The notes: a model not told the origin generated them from the letters alone. 64,000 bases of DNA from Enoplolaimus lenunculus (GCA_030248215.1 JASANG010002001.1:1-64000), one strand, 5' to 3'. Shown: positions 40,401 through 49,460, counted from the first letter of the stretch. Numbers and translations are program-made.

Positions 40401-43400
40401 CTCCGGTGAACACACATCACCAGGGTGTACCCGGATATTTGTTCCTGTTTATTTTTACTATCCGCTTCCGTTTTATATATACATATATACATATATATGT
40501 ATATGTAAAGTTGTCTTATGAAGAATGTTTTATAATTTTCCCACGGGTTTACATCCTAATTTGTTTGCGATCGTGCGGCAAATTTAAACTAAGTGTCGTT
40601 CTTAAATGCTATACCTGTATTCTTTAATGTGTCTAGCACCTATCATCAGTTGTAGATTGGTCTTGTTACTATCGTTTCATTGAACGGTGTGTTTCGAACG
40701 TCAGAAAATTTTCTCGCTTAGATTTGCCCTACTTTTGCGCTGAACTTAAGATTCACTACTGTATGACCTGCTGGAGTTTGAACAAAACGTGTCACTAACT
40801 ATTGATAAGTGTCTATATACACATTTGATAATATGAACCCTAGATTCACCTCAGTACTTGCAGTACTTTTGAACTGTCGGGTGGTTACTGATTTTTGAAC
40901 GAAAGTTTAAATTCAACCCACAATCTCGGGTTTTACTGATATTTGAACGAAAGTTGAAATTCAACCCACAATCTCGGGTTTTGCTGATTTTTGAACGAAA
41001 GTCGAAATTCAACCCATAATCTCGGGTTACTGATTTTTGAACGAAAGTTGAAATTCAACCCATAATCTCGGGCTGCTAATTTTTGAACGAAAGTTGAAAT
41101 TCCACCCATAATCTGTATTAATAACTTCCACCGAAGTTGGTTATGATTGTTTTTTCAGGTGTTTGGAGTTGTGCCTTAGCGTTATTTACCGTTCGCCGTG
41201 AAATCATGCATCATATATTGCAAAGTTACATTCCAACTGCGCTTATTGTTGTCATATCGTGGTTTTCGTTTTGGCTTGACGTCGAAGCGGTTCCTGGCAG
41301 GGTCAGCTTGTGTATTACGACCCTTTTGACACTGGCGACTCAGGCATCCGCTGCTCGATTAGCATTACCTCAGGTTAGTGCTCTCGAGCTTATGAATCTG
41401 GCAGGAAATTGTTGTACATTACCCCAGGGAACATTTGGTGCTACGGTAATATCTTTGTTGAAAAAATGTGAAAAGGTTAGTTTTCTGTGATGACAAAAAA
41501 ATTATGGCTGGTGAACGTCGGACCCGTAGCCAAGGGGGGGCAGGGGGGCTCAGCCCCGTAAAAACTTTAGCCCCCCTAGAAAATTTTCAACCTTGCTTGC
41601 AAGTCACTAAAATCCCTTGAATGCTCCTCCTAAAAATTTTTAACCCCCCTAGCATGGTGAGCGGCCTACGGACCTGGTGAGCGTACAACTCTAAAATAAC
41701 AAAGTCAAGTATGCGACCAGCTATAATGGTAAATATCAGCAAGACTACTCGCAAGAAATAATTCGAGCAAATTCGACCGAAACTTAGGTTAGATATTAGT
41801 GGATTTCGTTCCGTTTCTAGCCTTAATTTTATTGAGCACCAATGCTATTGTTTCGTTTTCCGTATTTGTTATAATTACATGTATTCCATTATTTACTGCT
41901 CAATAAACAAATACAAAAACAAATACTAAAGATCAGTGTTTTGGACTGTGGCGAGAAAAAGGTATCAAAATCTGCCAGGCGGTCGACACAAAAAGAATAT
42001 TTCAAACATACCAAATTAGCACTAAAATTACATCTATGTTGCAAATTGGCCCTGCTTGCAACGCTTTTCAAATCCATGTTACATCTTTACTGATACGGGT
42101 TAAGACATTGGCGATCCCAGGATTTCTTTGGGGGAGGCGGGCTTTTAGGTGTTGTATTTGATATTTTAGACCATATAATCAAATCGCATTTGTTGAAAAA
42201 ATCTAACTGTTGTAAAAAAATTTCATCGAGATGGCCGCACCCTCGCCCCACTTGCTGTAACCGCCACCCCTCGAGTTAGATTAAGGTCTCGCTATATCGT
42301 GCGATGTCTGCACCAGATTGCGGGGCAAGCCAAAAAAAATTTTGTTTACAAATTCGTATGCGGTGATACGGCAATTCAGCTGCGTCGCCACACGGCATCG
42401 GATGACAAGATCCGGTTGCAACTGATTGCGTTTATGCAGCCGCCGGATCAGAAATCATTATTTTTTGCAGGTCTCGTACATCAAAGCGATCGATGTATGG
42501 ATGGGAACGTGTATGGCGTATGTGTTTGGTGTCATGATTGAGTTTACATTTGTAAACTATTTGAGTCGACGAAAATTGCGTCGAGGGGTTATACTTGCAC
42601 GCGGAGCGCAACTGACCGCTGCTGCAAAGGTAAAGCCGTATTCACACGTGTAAGTTTTTGCTGCGACGACTTGCAGCGGCAAATTGCACGTAGAACAATC
42701 GCTTTTTATCAGCCAATGAGAAAGCGGCTGCTATAAATTCAATGAACTTGCACATGGTTGTTCATACATGTGAACTAAATTGCTAGGTATGGTTTTTAAT
42801 AAATCAGTTGCAGCTCCAAGGATTTCGAACGGGATTTTGGACAAAACTTGCAAGTGCAAGATGCACGGTGATAATCTACTGTTTTTCAAAAATTTTAATG
42901 CTAATTACTAATTCGAAAACCAATAAGCAACTGCTGACAGGTGTTATAGTCAATTAGAAATATATTTCTCAGCCAATTAAGGTGCAGATTAGCTATATCA
43001 TTAATATTTGGGTTTTGAAATTTTTAAAAATATTTTCGAATCCTCAAAAACGGTTACAATATTGTTTCAGCGACGAGTTAACCAGCTAACGTTGACACCG
43101 TTTCGATCAATGAATTCTAATAATTATGGCAGCAGTAAAATGCAGACTACGGTACGTGGCTTAGACTTTAGAAAAACGTTGTCAATTGGATTTATTTTTA
43201 AATATTTTTGAAATAAAAATTAAAACAGTAGGACGTGGCGAACAAGTGAAATTTCAAATGGGTTAATTTTTCAAAATCATTTTCTCAGGCTGCCCGTGAA
43301 CCAGAGCAAGATGTCGAACATAAATATGGTTTGGTAAAATAATCAAAGTTAAAGCGATATTTTAGAGCTCATTCGTTGGGGAAACGCTCTAATAGTTAAA

Positions 43401-45536
43401 CGCAGTGGGTGCTCAACTTACCTTTGAAAATTGTATTTCACAACAAAGTAAAATAGTTTTAAAACTTTTAAGTCTTGTGAATTGCCGACATCTCTTACTC
43501 AACCCGCCACGCGGGTCCGCTCTTGAAAAAAATTTTAGCCCTACTAGAAAATTTTCAACCTTGCTTGCAAGTCATTAAAGATCGTTAAATGCTCCTGCTG
43601 AAACATTTTTAGATCCCCCTAGCAATTGAGCTGGCTACGGATCTTCCGCGACGTATTGAAACATTTAATACTTTTCAGTCGTTGTTACCCAGGGCCAACA
43701 CACTTGTGCTAGAAAACTACGACTTAAACAACTTTCGCCTACCTACAAAATTAAACCACAAAATTGTAATAATTTTAAAATTTTCGAATTTAATTGCGTG
43801 CCAAATTTAAGTAAACAAAGCCAGTTTATTACCTGACGAGCAACCAGGACTTCGTAATGATTGAAGCAAGAAAAATTGTTGTGAGTCAAAAACTGATTTT
43901 GCTAAATGTAAAGATTTTGATTAACATTTTAATATGTCCAACTTTTGTAGCTGACCGGTAGGAAAGAAAGCATCTGCAAAAACGTTGGCATCCTATTTTA
44001 AGCTTTCCGGCCAATACAGCATATTGCTAAGCCTAAGCCTAAACACAAAGGAAAAATTAGTTTTTTTGTTTGCATTGCCCATAACGAAACTGCTTTCGGG
44101 TTGGAAAAATTAGTCTAAAGCTTAAGCTTACTCTGTTGCAGTCCTGCAGAGAAACGTCCAACCCATGATGTTTACATGGACCAGTTTTCCTATAGTTGCG
44201 ACCCTCACAACTACAGGTCCAGTTCATCGCAAAATGCTTAATTCAGGCGCTAAACTCGCCGATTCGTGCGCTCAAAGAATCAAGCGTTGCGCAGTCGCCA
44301 GTCGCCGAAGATTCATCACGCAGTTGCCTAGCAACCACGTCGCTCACAACAGCGCCAGCGTCCGAAAATTGCCTTATACAGCGTCGATCGAATGCGATCA
44401 TTAGTATTGGTACACATTCGCCAACTGACACGTTGTCCGAATCAAATCCGTGGAGTTATGCTGTGAGCAACGCACTCGCATCTTTTTACCTTTTTATGAC
44501 GACGCTCTTAAGTTTTTTTATTCTCAAATGAATGTAGCACCTATGATCTCTGCAAGTTATAACTTTTAAAACAGATGTGCCAAAAATACAAAAAACTTCG
44601 ATTATACTGTCGCTATAGTAATTACAATTTAATTCATAAGTAGTAACCAATTTATTGAGCCTGAATTTCACCAAAAGTGACGGTCGGCTCCATCAGTAAT
44701 GGACTATTTATTGGACACTTACAAGCTTCAAGAGTAGTTGGAACCGCTAAATAAGTACACATTGTTTGACTTCCTAACACGTTGAGTTCGTTTCTAAAAT
44801 TTTCAAGTTTTGCGGTGCCTTCTACAAAATTCGATAAAATAACGCATTGGACAGTCGTTTTTAGGACCGATTTCCACTGGCAACCCGCGGCTTCACAACG
44901 ATCCAATCGCCAGACAAATCGCCATCGCTTGCGTCATCCACATGGCGTCGTCCGTCGTCGCAACTCAACGACGGTGACGTCATTGGAGGCGGCGTCGACA
45001 AATCTCCGCACCGCGGCGGCGGACGTGCCAGGCGTCTGTGGCGACTGCATCGTCGACCGCAACATCACCAACAACAACGTCCTACGACATTCGTTGTTGC
45101 GTCGCCGTCAAACGATGCAGTTGCCGAACGTCTTCGTCATCGTCGACGGGCTTCAGCGAACGTCGGCGTCGACGACTATGACAGAGAGCTCATCGACGAC
45201 CGTCGCGTTCAACAACAACGATCGTCGACGACGGACGTTGCAAATCGCCGACGGTCGTCACCGCCGCCATCGAGTGCGACGACCGGTATCGAACGCGGCG
45301 ACGACAACAACAACAACAACAACGTCGATGTTGACGCTGCGGTTCCTGAACCGCTGGCGCAACTTCGAACCATGGTCGATCGCGCTGCGATTAAGCAACA
45401 TTCGAGAAAAGTTGCTCAACGCATCGACCGCTATTGTCGCGTAATATTTCCGTTCACATTCGCGCTATTTAATGTAACATACTGGGTATACTATACGTAC
45501 AGTCCAGATATACGCCTAGAAACAGAATTTGTCTGA
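22477..45536 (+). CDS. Cys-loop ligand-gated anion channel subunit, 12 exons
   Basis: A pentameric neurotransmitter receptor subunit of the GluCl/glycine-receptor-like, invertebrate chloride-channel type, in the plasma membrane. Exons: 22477-22583, 34754-34836, 36817-36884, 38140-38360, 39311-39393, 40222-40359, 41159-41373, 42471-42629, 43071-43151, 43289-43333, 44196-44462 and 44865-45536. All introns are GT-AG and phases join exactly to 712 codons plus a stop. Features: signal peptide ending near VLA|QVPP (about residue 30); Cys-loop C167-C181 ([15 protein letters not shown]); a second loop-C disulfide pair C227/C238; M1 about 250-272; M2 about 282-300, preceded by P279-G280-R281; M3 about 312-333; M4 about 680-699. 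Pro plus Arg before M2 predicts anion selectivity. The loop-D position is Gln95 (YFQELW) where glutamate and glycine receptors have Arg, so the ligand is open. The M3-M4 loop is about 340 residues, unusually long. Intron 1 is 12.2 kb. Confidence 0.93.
22821..23036 (+). mobile_element. F1 element in channel intron 1
   Basis: GGTCCATGTAAAGATCAGGG to TTCTTTACATTGGCC, with hexamer blocks split by the ATGCTCATTCTTACGC spacer. Confidence 0.88.
24436..24511 (+). tRNA. tRNA-like relic (pseudo-tRNA)
   Basis: The D-arm region GGCCAAGCGGATAAGG is that of a normal tRNA. An anticodon-like loop CTTTGTA (would be TTG) sits on an imperfect stem, and the T arm GTGGGGTCGATTTCACC is recognisable. The acceptor arms GACCCAA and ATTGGTC pair at only 5 of 7 positions. 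A decayed tRNA or a tRNA-derived repeat; it lies in an intron on the sense strand. Confidence 0.45.
25268..25384. repeat. Tandem repeat, about 42-bp unit
   Basis: Nearly three copies of a unit containing AAAAAGTATACTTGAGTTTG, almost identical, so recently expanded. Confidence 0.9.
25598..25898. mobile_element. F11 element (ATTCACACGTGCAAGT type)
   Basis: Inverted ends CTATTCACACGTACAAGTTT and a mirror ending ACTTGCACGTGTGAATTG, with internal GCAGCTGC-like words. A second copy is at about 42635-42870 in channel intron 8. Confidence 0.7.
26508..26575. repeat. F13 fragment
   Basis: AAATGCGTCTGGCTTCACGT segment related to the F13 repeats in the palindrome arms. Confidence 0.5.
26627..26760. mobile_element. 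F8 element, one end only
   Basis: Begins CTGTAGTGACCCGAATAA after a TA dinucleotide and shares AGGAGTC/GTCCATATCCCTAAT words with the full copy at 49013-49395; the right end is missing. Confidence 0.65.
27102..27196. mobile_element. F4 element (CTCCGGTTCCGGCTCCGG type), short
   Basis: Ends resembling GGTACAACTGGAGGTCTGCC and GCTCCGGTTGCACCCTGC, the same outer words as 50533-50933. Confidence 0.6.
28805..29230. mobile_element. F10 element split by an F2 insertion
   Basis: Left end ATTCTCAAATGTGTGTAGCA and an interior like 30730-30945. The right end is interrupted at CTACAC by the F2 element 29004-29212 and resumes with ACACAAT. This shows that F2 moved after F10. Confidence 0.65.
29004..29212. 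mobile_element. F2 palindromic MITE
   Basis: Ends CACTGCAAAAAATGG and CCATTTTTTGCAG. The inner halves are reverse complements (AGTCAAATTGACTCCCTCC facing GGAGGGAGTCAATTTGACT), and a GACTCTGGCGGAGTC core sits near the middle. The best preserved of three copies. Confidence 0.88.
30730..30945. mobile_element. F10 MITE, intact copy
   Basis: About 215 bp with facing ends ATTCTCAAATGTGTGTAGCA and CACTACACACATTTCAGAAT, plus subterminal CACCAGTTGG/CCAACTGGT words. Fragments or diverged copies occur at 25126-25155, 40617-40835, 44518-44560 and 61014-61050. Confidence 0.82.
31113..31329 (-). mobile_element. F1 element in channel intron 1 (antisense)
   Basis: GGCCCAATGTAAAGAACAGA to CTGATCTTTACATAGGCC. 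Two CCTAAG-hexamer blocks, one mutated to a run of AAGTCT units. Confidence 0.88.
33757..33942. repeat. TA-rich microsatellite
   Basis: About 185 bp of TATATACATA/TATATATTTA-type sequence with no other content. Confidence 0.95.
35173..35832. mobile_element. F14 repeat interrupted by an F3 element
   Basis: The left part (GCGGATCCATGTGG..., AGCATCTCAACAAAAATTAT) and right part (TTTGTGTGTGGGTCAAAAAT..., ATCCTGGATCCGCCACTGG) match the continuous copy at 54705-54890. The 35395-35645 F3 element and other DNA lie between them. Confidence 0.6.
35395..35645. mobile_element. F3 MITE (GAGTTGAGTTGA type)
   Basis: Facing ends CACTGTAAATTTCAATAAGT and ACTGAAATTTACTGTG; the interior is dense in ACTCAGAGT/ACTCTGAGT palindromes. 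Other copies: 37724-37976 and 61897-62149. Confidence 0.82.
35950..36050. mobile_element. F8 element end
   Basis: ACCCGAATAAGAGGGGG and GAGGGTACCCC words match, inverted, the right end of 49013-49395. The remainder is absent. Confidence 0.6.
36236..36400. mobile_element. F9 repeat (CCCGTAGCC...GGGGGGCT type)
   Basis: A unit of about 160 bp with CTCACCTTGCTAGGGGGG, a TTTACAAGCAAGGTTGAAAA core and a GGGGCTGAG/GGACCCC end. Similar units: 41519-41672, 43503-43645, 51335-51495, 51729-51890, 55560-55715, 59212-59375 and 63860-63990. Confidence 0.7.
36519..36779. repeat. Tandem repeat, about 70-bp unit, in channel intron 2
   Basis: Nearly four copies of a unit containing TTAATTTGAAATTATCATTC and GTAATGTTTTGACTCATAAA. 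The array ends about 37 bp before the exon 3 acceptor. Confidence 0.92.
37144..37302 (+). mobile_element. F1 element in channel intron 3
   Basis: ACCCATGTAACGATCAGGGG to GTTCTTTACACTGGCC, with three TTAGGC units. Confidence 0.82.
37421..37566 (+). mobile_element. F1b element in channel intron 3
   Basis: ACTTTTAGGGGCGTCCCGGT, TAGATTCTAGACTACA and a right end ACCCTAAAAGTAATATTGGC; hexamers are mostly lost. Confidence 0.75.
37724..37976. mobile_element. F3 MITE in channel intron 3
   Basis: CACTGTAAATCCCAATGAGT to GTGGAATTTACAGTG, with ACTCAGA/TCTGAGT-rich interior. Confidence 0.82.
38437..38870. mobile_element. F5 element (GGCAGGGTTCC ends)
   Basis: Facing ends GCAGGGTTCCATCGGAATTC and TTCCGGTTGGAACCCTGC, with repeated ATTCCGATTCCGG words next to both ends and an unrelated AT-rich middle. 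Lies in channel intron 4. Confidence 0.8.
38875..38998. mobile_element. F15 fragment in channel intron 4
   Basis: GC-rich segment ending AAAAAGTATAGCGCAACCCT, the inverted form of the end seen at 57793; the opposite end is degenerate. Confidence 0.55.
39693..40100. mobile_element. F6 repeat in channel intron 5
   Basis: Ends AGAGGTGTAAGTGGGTAAAG and GGGTAGCATACACCTTTGG. The interior has ACCCGCGG and TACCCGTTACCCGCC words. This copy shows the family's outer limits best. Confidence 0.78.
40617..40835. mobile_element. F10 element, diverged, in channel intron 6
   Basis: Left end TTTAATGTGTCTAGCACCTA, right end TATACACATTTGATAAT. Confidence 0.6.
40868..41115. repeat. Tandem repeat, about 50-55-bp unit, in channel intron 6
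   Basis: About five copies of a unit containing TTTTTGAACGAAAGTTGAAA and AATCTCGGG. The array ends about 45 bp before the exon 7 acceptor. Confidence 0.9.
41519..41672. mobile_element. F9 repeat in channel intron 7
   Basis: GACCCGTAGCCAAGGGGGGG, AACCTTGCTTGCAAGTCA and AGCATGGTGAGCGGCCTACG; near-complete. Confidence 0.72.
42635..42870. mobile_element. F11 element in channel intron 8
   Basis: Starts CCGTATTCACACGTGTAAGT and ends near AACTTGCAAGTGCAAGATGC; begins 6 bases after the exon 8 end. Confidence 0.65.
43503..43645. mobile_element. F9 repeat in channel intron 10
   Basis: GAAAATTTTCAACCTTGCTT core and AGCAATTGAGCTGGCTACGG end. Confidence 0.65.
44009..44182 (-). mobile_element. F1 element abutting the exon 11 acceptor
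   Basis: GGCCAATACAGC to GATGTTTACATGGACC, with a CCTAAGCCTAA remnant and the CTTAAGCTTACTC inner segment. Only 13 bases separate it from the exon at 44196, so it supplies nearly all of the sequence just upstream of that splice site. Confidence 0.8.
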
Positions 45537-46299
45537 GTGCTTGTACAATGCTGAAGCGATGTTTGAAGTTGACCACTGCTGCGGTCTGGGCACGATTCAG
45601 CACAGCGATTCGGCATTTTTGACCGATTCATGAAGCAAAACACATGTAACAATTTGTGTAAACAAGCTAAAACGACCTATCACCAACTGTTCAATCATTG
45701 GATACGTCTATTCTCGAGGTCTCTCAAAAAGATGTACTCTTCATTTTGCTTAGTGATTTGTGATAATCGAACCTCGACATTAGCCAGCGGACATCACAGT
45801 TCAGCTATTTAAAACAGATCATAGTGTATACCTTTTCAGAGGATGTTGTTCGGTGTTTTCGCTAAAAATGATTTTAACACAATATATATTAGCTTTACTC
45901 AGTGAGTCGTAATTGACTGTGGTGGAGTTGAATTTTGACTCAGATTGTATAGTCCACAAAAGTCTATTTCGGAGAAAGTCACTTTGACTCACTATTTTTT
46001 GCAGTGTACGCGCTTACAACATCAAAAGAATCGATATAATATTCCGGACACTCACACACCATTTTTGAACTCAGTACTAGGATGTAAAGCCAAGGACATA
46101 ATATTGGATTTTTGTTCGCGAGTTTTTCTTTACAGTTTCGCCGCCGTTTAAACGGTCAACAACAGACTGGATTTGGTTTTCTCACAAATGCTTGCTCAGA
46201 TTGACTATAAAGGCGGCCAAAAATATTTTTAAACATATTACTTTAAGCGCGATCTATTTTTTTCGCTGGACAATATTAGAGTAATCTAGAGCATTTGAC
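45537..46299. other. 3' flank of the channel gene, with an F2 half element
   Basis: No canonical AATAAA is seen close to the stop. 45895-46007 is one half of an F2 element (TGAGTCGTAATTGACT to TTTTTTGCAGTGTA). No gene otherwise. Confidence 0.6.
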
Positions 46300-46692
46300 T
46301 AATTATTTTGCTTAGGTTTAGGCATAGGCTTGTTGAAGGCTTATTCTTGCGTCAAAGGTTAGGTTTAGGCCAAGGCTTAGTAATTGACTTATACTACTGT
46401 TTACGCCGGCCAATGTAAAGAACAGTGGCGGAACAGTATTATAAGCATTTTCCTAAACCTAAGCTTAAAGCCTAAGCCAAAGCCAAGCCAAAGCCAAGCC
46501 AAAATAATTAGTCTAAAGCTTAAGATTATCTATTGCAGTCCCACAGGAAAACGATTCGTCCCTGATCTTTGCATGGGCAGGTTTCGACATACGCTTGTTG
46601 AAGGCTTATCCTTGCGTCAAAGCTTAGGCTTAGGCCAAGGCTTAGTAATAGACTTATACTCTACTGTTACGCCCTTCAAAGTAACATTGACC
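46300..46692. mobile_element. F1b element split by an F1 element
   Basis: A roughly 85-bp block (GGCTTGTTGAAGGCTTATTC to GACTTATACTACTGTT) occurs at both ends, around an F1 element at 46408-46579 (GGCCAATGTAAAGAACAG to GATCTTTGCATGGGC). The outer right end is ACGCCCTTCAAAGTAACATT, as in other F1b copies. Confidence 0.7.
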
Positions 46693-47059
46693 ACGGTTTT
46701 AAATAATTCGGTTGATTTTTTGTTTGCTCCGTTTACGAGGTTTCTTCGACTACATCTGTCGATCACATACTTATAAGTTTCCCCCGTAAATTTCAAAATC
46801 TGCCATCGCTGCCGCCCTACCACCTCCCAAAAACCTTTTCTGCGTCACTGACTTGGCATCAGTGGTGAACCGCATGGGAAGATTGGGATCGAGACGCGTA
46901 GCCTCGGCCCTGACCGTATGGACGGTTCATGTACGTTTTGCACGCATTATAGCATGTGAGTGACAAAGTGTTATAGACTAAAATATAGCAATGACATTCA
47001 CGAGCAGGGTCGTTCACATATAAAGCGGTGGGATGAAGCCGATCCCTTTTCGAAATTTC

Positions 47060-47210
47060 AGCTCATGTAAAGATCAGAGGCGGATCGTTTTTCTGTGTTG
47101 GACTGTAGTAGAATAAAGGTTAAGCTTTTAGACTAATTTTTGCTTAGGTTTAGGCTCAGTGTTTGGAATATGCTTATATTACTGTTATAGTTCTGTTCTA
47201 TACATTGGTT
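47060..47210 (+). mobile_element. F1 element
   Basis: GCTCATGTAAAGATCAGAGG to TTCTGTTCTATACATTGG; hexamers nearly lost. Confidence 0.75.
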
Positions 47211-47556
47211 AACATTTTTCTAAAGATACAACACAAATCACTTACAATAGGTTTTATACTAAAACTTTCTCGTCTTCCCAATCCCATTGCTTGCTGGATC
47301 ATCACAAATGACTTACCAGCCCAACACTTCGCGGAAACATAAAATGACTGGCCTGCAACCCGAAATATACCTTGAAGGTGTTTAATCAGAACTTTGATAT
47401 AAATGTTCCACACAAACCAAAAAATAGAACATATTTTAAATTTAAAAGTTTTTAAAATTTTGCTATTTTCACGTTCGTTTGTTGTTTGCCGCCGATTTTC
47501 GCTTCCCTTCCTATGTTCTTCTCTAAGTGAATTTCCTTGATTCGCCGCATTTTTAA

Positions 47557-47989
47557 GCCCATGAAAACATCAGGGGCGGAACGTTTTCTGTGAGACTGCA
47601 ATACAGTAAGCTTAAGATTTACACTAATTTTTTGCTTGGCTTAGGCTTAGGAATATGATCATTCTTACGGTTAGGCTTAGGAATATGATCATTCTTACGG
47701 TTAGGCTTAGGAATATGATCATTCTTACGGTTAGGCTTAGGAATATGATCATTCTTACGGTTAGGCTTAGGCTTAGGAATATGATCATTCTTACGGTTAG
47801 GCTTAGGAATATGATCATTCTTACGGTTAGGCTTAGGAATATGATCATTCTTACGGTTAGGCTTAGGAATATGATCATTCTTACGGTTAGGCTTAGGCTT
47901 AGGAATATGATCATTCTTACGGTTAGGCTTAGGCTTAGTCTTAGGAATATGCTTATAATACTGATCCGCCCCTGTTCTTTACATTGGCC
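47557..47989 (+). mobile_element. F1 element with an expanded 30-bp minisatellite
   Basis: Starts GCCCATGAAAACATCAGGGG and ends TTCTTTACATTGGCC. The interior holds about ten copies of a 30-bp unit (TTAGGCTTAGGAATATGATC plus ATTCTTACGG), some with an extra TTAGGC. GCATTTTT flanks it on both sides, an 8-bp duplication with one extra base on the left. Confidence 0.93.
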
Positions 47990-48734
47990 GCATTTTTAAA
48001 ATAAATTTCAAAAATTAATCAATTACGCGATGCTTGATTTTCGCTCAATACAAAGACAATTGATTATAAAATATTTTTAAAATTTCAAAGGCCCACATGC
48101 AACGATTTTCGCATTTTTTTGTCAGCCGTTTAGCGTTAATTTTAGTAGAATTTCTTGTTGTCGTTGTCCAACGAATGTCATGTATTGGCCGCAGTTTTAA
48201 AATCAATTTTAACAATTTACCAATAAATTACTAACTTTGTTTCGGTGCTTCTTTGACGGTGACACACACACATTGACAGATTCTACGGGGGTGCCATCCA
48301 TGCCATAGACCCCACTTTAGCATATGGTTCAAAAACAAACTTTAAGATTTAGTTTGTAAAATTGTGTTCGGTTTCTCGCTCGCTGCGCTAGCAAGCTTAT
48401 TTTTTACTGCTATCGTGCGAACGCTCTCGTGGCCAATTTTTTTGGATCCGCCATACTGGTGACACATAACTCGAAGCGTTTAAACTTTAACAGAATTTAA
48501 ATTATTTGTTCTAAATTTTGATGAGAAACAAAAATGTTTGCCGGAAATTTTAAATTTATTGCAAAATTTACTTCATTCATTTGTTCATTCATAAAAGTTT
48601 GTGTTGAAAGAATTGAATGAAATGCAGCGACGATTGTACTTACGGTGAAGTATATATTTGTGGAATTACCTTTTGTTCGTATTATATCTGGACATTTTGT
48701 CAGATAGCATCTGTGAGCCATACGTGGTAGGTTT
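47990..48734. other. Intergenic DNA without recognised gene
   Basis: AT-rich sequence with an F13 relic (TTTCTCGCTCGCTGCGCTAG at about 48370). Minus-strand open stretches near 48500-48720 have a possible donor but no partner exons. Confidence 0.4.
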
Positions 48735-48877
48735 CAGGGTGTAAACGGATAGTGAAAATAACGGAAACGGATAGTGATCAAAATAACGGAAACGAAAACA
48801 GGAAACAGAAATTAATATGTTTAAGTTTCAAAGATGTTTTATTATTCTCTCAACACAATTCAAGTATGCAAATATTC

Positions 48878-49460
48878 GCCCATGTTACTTTAAGGGGCGT
48901 CGAGGTTTTTGGTGGATCTATCAAATGGTAGGTTTAGATTCTAGATTACATATTTTTGCTTAGGCTTAGGCTTAGGCTTAGGAACTCATTTTTTGCAACG
49001 CTTACTGTAGTGACCCGAATAAGAGGATGCGGGGTAACAAGAGGGGGTCCAATTTTGAGTCCCAATCAATAGGAGTCCGTATCCCTAATAAGAGTCCGTA
49101 AGCGGATAGAGTCCCTAAATTCTAATTAGAGTCCATGAAGGTCCGTTATTCCTAATATACTTTGTTTTGAAAGTACATTCCTAAGTATAACCTTGCATGA
49201 TCGATCAAGCCATTGACGCAAGACAAATAAACGGTTGATTCAACGGATAGTTGCAGTACCGGATATATACCAGTAACGAAAAGTGGCTGAGCGTGGGTGA
49301 AAAATAAATAACAGTCCGTAACCGAATAACAAGGGGGGTACCCTCTGGAAAGGCCAAATAAATATTAGTCCCCCTTTTATTCGGGTCACTATAGTAGGCT
49401 TAGGCTTAGGCTTAGGAATGCGCTTAATCTACTGTTACGCACCTTAAAGTAACATTTGCC
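48878..49460 (+). mobile_element. F1b element split by F8
   Basis: Left part GCCCATGTTACTTTAAGGGG, TTTAGATTCTAGATTACA and three TTAGGC units. It resumes after F8 with more TTAGGC units and the right end CACCTTAAAGTAACATTTGC. Confidence 0.85.
49013..49395. mobile_element. F8 MITE, intact (TA target site)
   Basis: Facing ends CTGTAGTGACCCGAATAAGA and TTTTATTCGGGTCACTATAG, each bordered by TA, which suits a Tc1/mariner-like mover. Interior words such as CCCTAATAAGAGTCCG repeat loosely. Non-coding. Confidence 0.85.

Noticed and set aside
44782-45444. A 220-codon plus-strand ORF across channel exon 12
   Set aside because: It is a different frame from the one that enters through the acceptor at 44864 and continues into the M4 segment. 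It is open only because the CGTCG-rich DNA is low in stops.
46855-46935. A B-box-like GGGATCGAGACGC
   Set aside because: No matching A box or stems; insufficient for a tRNA or SINE call.
47624-47999. Long ORFs on both strands over 47624-47999 and 61143-61532
   Set aside because: They are read-through of TTAGGC-type hexamer arrays inside F1 elements; the repetitive peptides reflect the repeat and not a protein.
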